A stretch of 64,000 bases of DNA, from assembly GCF_002443255.2 (NCBI RefSeq), contig NW_019211456.1, positions 17,903,557-17,967,556 of the forward strand. The letters are read 5' to 3'. Position numbers and translations under genes: made by a program. The notes below the pieces were generated by a model. It saw nothing but the letters and a program-made list of their open reading frames with translations, did not search any database and was not told the origin of the DNA. Positions 58,001-64,000 of this stretch are shown here, piece by piece. Position 1 is the first letter of the stretch. The number at the start of each line of letters is the position of its first letter. Source of the stretch: Varroa destructor (Eukaryota > Arthropoda > Arachnida > Mesostigmata > Varroidae).

Positions 58001-58990
58001 GTTTGTTCTACCAGGTCAACAGAAATAACTATCCTTCTCAGGAGTCTCAAAATAGTCATGAAATAAACCGTATGGTAACGCTGTTCTTGATAAAGCCTAA
58101 ATGGAATGATTGTCTGCCTCTAGTTGAAAAACACTTCTCAAAATTTTGCCCCTAGAAAGGAGCAGAAGATAGAAAAATTGAAGTTGCCGAGCAGACAAAG
58201 ACGGAAAACCACCCGAATCATGCTAGGACAATGTACGTTTTCGAAATAAGAAACAAGCGCGAATACAGGAAGTTGATGAGCGAACCGTCAATGGTCGGTA
58301 GGCTCTTAGAACATATTTATGCTGTGGCTGCGTCGAAAGCCACACAATTCACTGGCCGCTCGTCGGTTACTTGGCGTTTTCGCACTGACCCTATACAAAC
58401 GCTGCCAGGGCCTATCAAGTTACTAGAAGTTCCCTCACACAGCAAACCATCTGACTCCTCCAGCGAGTTCCACCAGCGGCAAACACTCACGAACGAACGC
58501 GTAGTGATCGATCAACTTCCGAAGGGTGCGCCACTCGCCTGCAGGCTACTACTAACTTGAATGCATGACGCAGACGGGAAAAACAAACCGAAAACAGGCA
58601 TGCGAATCGGCAGATTGGTGTTATTGAGGGTTTGGGTGATTTTTTTCGATCAAAACCCTTTACTGAACAAAAAATCAAAGGCAAGGAAAGGCTTCATGTG
58701 AATAGGAAAATCTCTTTCTGTTACTGTTTCCGCCGCGTTTTTCTTTTTTTCTTACTGGGGAAATGCATGCTCGTTGAATGTTCCGCTGGAGGGTCTTCTC
58801 TAGTTTCCTATTGTCGATTACTAATGGTAAGTCCATCGGTTGGCTTGAGAACTATGAGTGTTATTGCCATGTACCGATAACATATCTGCGCATCGTATTT
58901 TTCATAGCGTGGCATCAGTCAAATTTTCCATTCCGTTCAAAAGCTTAGACAGCAGGTTGATGTTGTACAGCTAACTGAAGGATCTGCTTC
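55060..58990. other. Long non-coding stretch
   Basis: About 3.9 kb, AT-rich. The frames at 56047-56349, 56752-57153 and 58231-58560 lack codon bias and splice sites. A donor-like ATG|GTAAGT near 58826 ends a frame beginning ATGCTCGTTGAA, but no acceptor of quality precedes it. A G14 run lies at 57841-57854. Confidence 0.45.
57841..57854. repeat. Poly-G run (14)
   Basis: Fourteen consecutive G preceded by GGGGACC. Long G homopolymers are rare and unstable; the exact length may be an assembly uncertainty. Confidence 0.93.
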
Positions 58991-59009
58991 TGTCAAATTA
59001 GTGATCCTT

Positions 59010-59306
59010 TCAAAGACTCCCATGTCTACCAATACCCGTAGAATAGCCGATGCTCAACGCGGGCATAATAGACGCAGCCGTTGCTGCCTTGAATGTTGCG
59101 CACCGCATTGTCAGACTGTTCGGCAAAATCCTCAGATTTGCGGGTCGACCCGCTTGCAAGGAACATTGCTGCGGCTCGTGATCACATGACGACCGGTCGT
59201 CAGGGTCTCTGACCAGCGTCTCCAGGCCAAAGCAACTTCGCTGCAAGTTAGCTACGACCAGAAAGGCCAGCATTCGAACGGCGAGTTGCTTGGCGTTCGC
59301 TATCAT
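59010..59306 (-). CDS. Candidate secreted-protein exon (98 codons)
   Basis: Minus-strand ATG with A at -3, encoding MIANAKQLAVRMLAFLVVAN, a signal-peptide-like start, then LETLVRDPDDRSSCDHEPQQ and CSLQAGRPANLRILPNSL, with three cysteines after the leader and an alanine/glycine-rich end before TGA. Codons are purine-first with balanced third positions. It may be a complete 98-residue secreted protein, or an exon that ends early (ATTG|GTAGAC is a possible donor). The upstream frame at 59392-59600 is in the same reading frame, separated by a single TAA inside a GTAAGT donor, so the two may be one gene and this ATG internal. Family not recognised. Confidence 0.38.
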   Translation of the reverse strand: MIANAKQLAVRMLAFLVVANLQRSCFGLETLVRDPDDRSSCDHEPQQCSLQAGRPANLRILPNSLTMRCATFKAATAASIMPALSIGYSTGIGRHGSL

Positions 59307-59391
59307 GGTCGTGTGCCCCTGCTGACATTCTCTGCTAGCAGCTCTTGTGTTGCTTGTAGTGATGATGCGTGATAAAAAGCGTGTTACTTAC

Positions 59392-59600
59392 ACAACTTTA
59401 GCGGATGGACATGACGCAAATGGGACCAGAACATAAAACAGAACTCGATATATTACTATGAACAGCATCGCTGACCAGTACGCCCTTTTTGCTAGCATTA
59501 TAGCTACAAGTTCTACTGCTGTTGCTGTCGCCATCATTATTGCCGGCGCTGCTGGCGCTACTGCGGATGGTACTTCGTCGTGCGACCCGTGAGCGCTCAT
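59392..59600 (-). CDS. Candidate upstream exon of the 59-kb locus
   Basis: Minus-strand ATG frame (MSAHGSHDEVPSAVAPAAPA) with a hydrophobic segment (AMLFIVIYRVLFYVLVPFAS) that runs into TTGT|GTAAGT, a very strong donor core, after 59392 (phase 2). An AG about 48-60 bases downstream would rejoin the same frame and lead into the exon at 59010-59306, removing the only in-frame stop. Such an intron would be very short and lacks a clear pyrimidine tract. A rival frame (59398-59661) is serine/asparagine-rich and less likely. Confidence 0.28.
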
Positions 59601-60183
59601 GCGAGAAGTTGGACGAACTAGACGCCAACGTTACGTTTAATTCGTAGCAACAGTAACGCAATGGCCGATGTGGGCATAGTCCGCTGTGTGCTCTTGCTGG
59701 TAGCTTATGTGGGGCTGAAAGTGCGGCCCTAGGTGCATGCTTCTATGGACGATATTTTTCTTTTTCGGGCCAATTCAATCGTTGTCGAATATAGGAAATA
59801 ACGCATTGTAAGCAAAGGTACAGGAAATGGATTCGAATTGGCAACACAATTATGAGCCAATATCGCAATAATTTGTCGATACTTACTCGAGGAAGCTTAT
59901 TTGGCTTTTTATTTACTCAAAGGGACGGAAATTGTTCGAATCATTGTTAAGTAATTAGCGTATGGCGATGAGTAGCATGGGAAAAAGCGGGTGCTGAGCG
60001 CGTCAGGGGAGGTGTCATAGTGACGTTATACGGTGCTCAAGCATGATGGTGACGAGAAGAATGATAATACCACGTGGATTCAGCCCCGGCACGCTTCAGT
60101 GCCCCCGGAGTTTTTCACCTCAACTGGTCTCGCGTGTGTTGACCTGGTCTTACACTGATTGCGCATAATCTTATGGTAATTCC

Positions 60184-60197
60184 TTTTTTTTTTTTTT
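60184..60197. repeat. Poly-T run (14)
   Basis: Fourteen consecutive T seen directly. Confidence 0.93.
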
Positions 60198-60976
60198 CGC
60201 TAGAAGCTCAAAAAAAGTTGCTAATCCGTCAAATGTGACGCCGGTCAGATACGGGATGATCTAGGGATGGACGGTATCTTCTCCTAGGCTTTTTAAAATA
60301 AGTAAAATTATATACAGTTTCTATCAAGTTAGCGAACTACAACATAGGAAGCGTTTTAAAGCTGGTTAAAGATTGACTACAAGCGTCTGCTAAGTTATTT
60401 GAAGCGCTATGTTAGGATGCTAAAAATGACTTGGGCCGTCTGCCCAATAGTGCAGTGGATTGTAGGAATGAGTAACCACGATCAACATGAAGTATTGGCA
60501 TTGGACGGAATTCTCAACCTTTAAACATTGCTGATTAAATGCTCATTGAACTAGGATGATTCGGCATCCAGTCGGCTTATGATTAATTGTAAACTATACA
60601 GCATACATTCCTTCGAAATTGACTCTATGTCACATGAACTCATCTAGAAGAAGCCCCTGTGAAGGAATTACGGGGCAAAACCAAAGCCTTACGGACAAAC
60701 ACATTGCCTCTTGTCGCACGACGAAATTGTTATCGATTTCATCTCAGTTCCGCTCAACTGCTGTTATTGGAAGTGCTTAACATAATTAGAGGCAACCTGA
60801 TGCATAGAATTTTGTTGTGGATTTTGCGGATTGTTGGGTAATGACGAGTCATCTTCGAATTTGAAATAATCGACTGTCCCACACTATAGTTATTTCGCTT
60901 GTTCTATTTGCCACATACTTGCTCAACCGTTTTGTCCCATACTTTGCTTCTCCCAGAAACCCCCCGACCTTGTAAA

Positions 60977-61033
60977 CACACCCACCCACCCACCCGCCCG
61001 CCCGTCCGTCCGTCCGTCCGTCCGTCCGTCCGT
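60977..61033. repeat. Compound tetranucleotide repeat (ACCC)n-(GCCC)n-(GTCC)n
   Basis: About 57 bases of tetranucleotide units that change along the tract, each block differing from the next by one base. It encodes a proline/arginine/serine run in the plus frame, an artefact of the repeat. Confidence 0.95.
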
Positions 61034-61890
61034 TTGGCGTGCGGAATGAAATACCATTTACTGCACTCAGACTGCGTGGATTTTGGCGGTCAGCCGAAGC
61101 AACCTAACGTTGTCGAGACATGCGATGTGCACTCGTTTACTTCATAACCACCTCAGCCGTCAGCGGCAGTTAGCACACTTTACCGAATGGATGACATAAG
61201 TGCACACATGTATGTATGTACTTATGGGTGTACAACAGAATCAAGGTTGATCATTGATTCATTCGTGCAACTACCCTTACCAGGTTTCTTGTACTTAATA
61301 TGTGTGTGCGTGTGTGCTGTTTCGTTTGGCGTAGCAGTTGGTCCATAATAGATATCAAAAGTACAGGTAGATATACGAAAGTACATTGGACAAGGATATT
61401 ACTCGCTCGTGAAGCCGTCCTCATCTAGCGAGTAGGCGACTATTAAGTCGACTATAGATGCGTGAGGGCCAGAAGAGTTGAGTTATTGTTTCGGACCAGG
61501 CATCAACCTGCAGCATATGCCAATACTCGGCGCCGCTGAATGATCGGGGCTTGGATTCTCGCCAGGGTTGTCAGGATTACCTACGCTTGATTACAATTTC
61601 TGCTGGTTTAGTTTGGCACTTACATATATTGTTGCCACCAAGTGAAAGCTCTTGGCGAAGGACAGAGGGTTACCGATTACCAATTTACCTTGCTCACCCT
61701 CAAGATAAGTTCAATAGCATATAGTATGGACGAGGAAAGCTAAACAAAGAGGCTACTTTCCTAGGAAAGCCCCCTTTTCTTTGCCCTGCATCACAGCCTA
61801 CCAAATGAACGAGAAATACTAGGAGTGCCGGTAGCGTAAGCAGCAGCCTCAGCAGTTTTTGTGGTGAGCTGTTGTGTGCCAGCGGGGACT

Positions 61891-61907
61891 TTTCTCTCTC
61901 TCTCTCG
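61891..61907. repeat. (CT)n microsatellite
   Basis: A dinucleotide run seen directly. Confidence 0.92.
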
Positions 61908-63139
61908 TTCTTTGTGTGAAAGGAAGTGCAATGGTTTTTACATAGTAGGCGATTACGTGGACACATTCGTGTGAGCTTCGTCCATATACCCATACACAGA
62001 AATACACGCAATCACATCACGGTGTCAGTGACCAAACCAAGATGGTGAGGAGAGATTGTGCTCTGGGGGCAACCTGCCCGGAGGTATCCAAAAAGTCAGC
62101 TACAGGAAACGCATTTAGTGGCGAACTGTGACTACTGCCACTCCTGCAGCTCGAATTAGGATCGCCACAAAAGGTAAACAAAACTGCTACATATTGTGAA
62201 AAGAACATCGCAATAGAGTAACGTGTAAACGTTAATTTCTACTCTAAGAAAAGTATGATAGATGGTAGCGTGCCTCCTGAAAGTTAAAGGCTTTCGCTTG
62301 AAGTAAGCCTATTATACAGAAGCCATGTTACGAAATCTATTAAATTTAACTATTTGCTTAAAGGTGAAGCATGGACAATATTTATTTACGGCATTTCCTA
62401 CAGAGATACAATCAGTTACCTGATTCGAGTGGTGTTCCAATACGACGATTCAATGTCGATTTAAAGGACAGACAAACTCTAAAGAGATACACGCAAAACG
62501 ATTGGCGATTTTTCATGGCGCTGTCAATATTATACGATGTGTCGTATGCCTTCTGTTGCATTTCGTGTTGTAACTTCTACAATTGAATGCACACTCGAGG
62601 AAGAAGCATAGGACCGGAGACAGAGAAAGCAGAAGAGGGAGATGATTCGAAGACGATGGTGCACCACACTGAGAATGACTGGGCAGTCTGAAACAGGAGG
62701 GGGAACGGGGGGGACGGAAACCCATGAACAAATTGGCCAACCTACGAATTACGCTGTTGCTCCAGTTGTAGCCTGGGCAGAAGCATTAGTAGCAGTAGCA
62801 AAGGCCAGCTTCAACGCTTAAACATGCTGACTCACTCCTGTGGGAATTTTGCCACCAGGGCGTTTTAAGTCCCCTATGGCCCTCTTGAGAGTCTGAAGCC
62901 CCAATAACTCGATGCAGAAGTGCCGCAACGCCACAGTTATGTTATGTGATGTGTTACCTTTCACGCTATATGCTCGCTTGCATATCCACGCAGATCCCAG
63001 AGAGGTGGACAAATTGTGCATTACACACAAAACAGTTCGAAGTACGTGTTTTACATTTGTCATATTTTTCAACACTGAATGCCGTTGTGTCGATATTACA
63101 TGCTGAACATAAATCGAAACAGTTGTTCTATTAGGCTAT

Positions 63140-63166
63140 AAAAAAAAAAAAAAAAAAAAAAAAAAA
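63140..63166 (+). repeat. Poly-A tract (27)
   Basis: Twenty-seven consecutive A, the longest homopolymer in the window. It could be the 3' tail of a retroposed element inserted on the plus strand, but I found no recognisable element body or target-site duplication next to it. Confidence 0.95.
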
Positions 63167-63558
63167 GGTGTGCTTCTCACAAATGAGACTTGATAATTGC
63201 AGTGGGAAACGCACCTGCTTTTTTCGTTTCTCTGCCACGTTACACGCATTTATCAGACGAACGAAAGCCAATCGTGACCCCACCACATCTCCCGATTAGT
63301 TCTATTCTATATGGTTTTAAATATTCGTCAATTCAAGTGATTCCCTCCAATATAATCAATAGACCATGAATGATTCAAGTTTACCGAGCCTTCATGAGAT
63401 GCTCATGTGAAATATTCAGTTTGTTTTACGTCCTAATGATCGTTGTCACACAGTGTACCTTATGTGAGACGGACAGTGTTAACATTTAGGTCATTATCCC
63501 AGTTTATTCAGTTTTTCGAGTCCATCACACGATAACGGGTTTTTCGTCCTTCGTAACA

Positions 63559-63576
63559 GTCTCTCTCTCTCTCTCC
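63559..63576. repeat. (TC)n microsatellite
   Basis: A dinucleotide run seen directly. Confidence 0.92.
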
Positions 63577-64000
63577 GTATCGTCGATATTCCCTGCTGCA
63601 TTGAGCCATCAGCGTTAATGAACGTTGCTAGTAATCTTTGTCTGAAGAAAGATGTCTCGACACTTCACGTGTTAGTTGATTAATTTACAAATTATTTTGG
63701 CCATTACTACGAGTAATAATTGAATTATGAACGTGTGTGTACCGCTTTAGGTTGCGCATGGTGAGAATGTACCTTCATCTGTCCTGTTGCTCCCCTGTCA
63801 CTAGCGTTTTCTAGGTTGCTTATTAAGGTCCTCAAACGTCCTCCTCTAGACGTCTGTGCCATCCCTCCAGAGAATTAAGCCATGCTAAAGCTGGCGGACA
63901 AACAGGATCAAGCTTTTAGCTCGGTTCTGTGGGCTCTCTTTTTCTCGTTTAACTTCCACCCCCCAGCTTTAAGTTGATCGTACGTACGTACAATCGAGAC

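Larger units (their letters stand above)
59640..64000. other. Non-coding stretch rich in simple repeats
   Basis: No exon supported over 4.3 kb. Frames at 60899-61147 (through a tetranucleotide repeat), 61700-62208 (-) and 62371-63134 lack codon bias. Simple repeats are listed separately. Confidence 0.5.

Noticed and set aside
60899..61147. 82-codon plus-strand frame
   Set aside because: Its middle is the tetranucleotide repeat (Pro/Arg/Ser/Val run); no support outside the repeat.
1..64000. Bacterial-type operons, CRISPR arrays, rRNA genes, intact tRNA genes, telomeric repeats
   Set aside because: Looked for on both strands; no spaced direct repeats, no conserved rRNA words, no closed cloverleaf and no TTAGG-type arrays were seen.

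Overview
This window reads as nuclear DNA of an animal, most likely an arthropod. There is no operon structure and no long open frame: the longest in 64 kb is 188 codons. Base composition is mixed and moderately AT-rich, microsatellites and homopolymers are frequent, and the coding-like islands are short, flanked by GT/AG splice signals and separated by kilobases. Decayed transposons are present. A parasitiform mite or a similar chelicerate would fit, but nothing in the sequence settles the taxon. I found no rRNA gene, no intact tRNA gene, no CRISPR array and no bacterial or viral gene block.

Layout. 1-11 kb: mostly non-coding, with a long (TA)n tract near 3.75 kb and weak coding islands at 0.94-1.17 (-), 3.33-3.43 (-), 8.88-9.10 (+) and 10.89-11.00 (+). 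11-18 kb: non-coding, with a decayed Tc1/mariner-superfamily transposase (pogo/Tigger-like) at about 15.66-16.07 and a tRNA-like promoter relic at 17.53. 18-24.2 kb: candidate minus-strand exons at 18.6-18.8, 19.8-20.1 and 22.0-22.2, a plus-strand signal-peptide exon at 19.37-19.52, a minus-strand tRNA-like relic at 22.3, and a phase-compatible pair of minus-strand exons at 24.15-24.09 and 23.76-23.67. 27.9-30.9 kb: a decayed LINE reverse transcriptase, a possible type II membrane-protein first exon (29.2-29.4, -), an unusual AT-rich ORF (29.76-30.04, +) and an ambiguous ORF at 30.6-30.9. 33-38.3 kb: plus-strand candidate exons at 33.24, 35.97 and 37.00, and a minus-strand terminal exon (37.96-38.27) encoding a membrane segment. 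44-50 kb: a plus-strand exon with good splice sites (44.49-44.72), a second decayed LINE reverse transcriptase (45.6-45.9), and minus-strand candidate exons at 46.3-46.9 and 49.29-49.46. 50-64 kb: G-rich and tetranucleotide repeats, an ORF at 54.7-55.05 (+), a two-part minus-strand candidate locus at 59.0-59.6, and a 27-base A tract at 63.14.

No exon could be assigned to a named gene family. The only family-level identifications are the two non-LTR reverse transcriptase relics, the transposase relic and the tRNA-like (SINE-type) relics. All exon calls rest on codon pattern, open frame, splice-site context and protein-like features. Most are hypotheses that transcript or homology data could overturn. 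The simplest overall picture is one or more long-intron genes, or a gene-poor intergenic region with scattered short exons; the sequence alone cannot tell which exons belong together.
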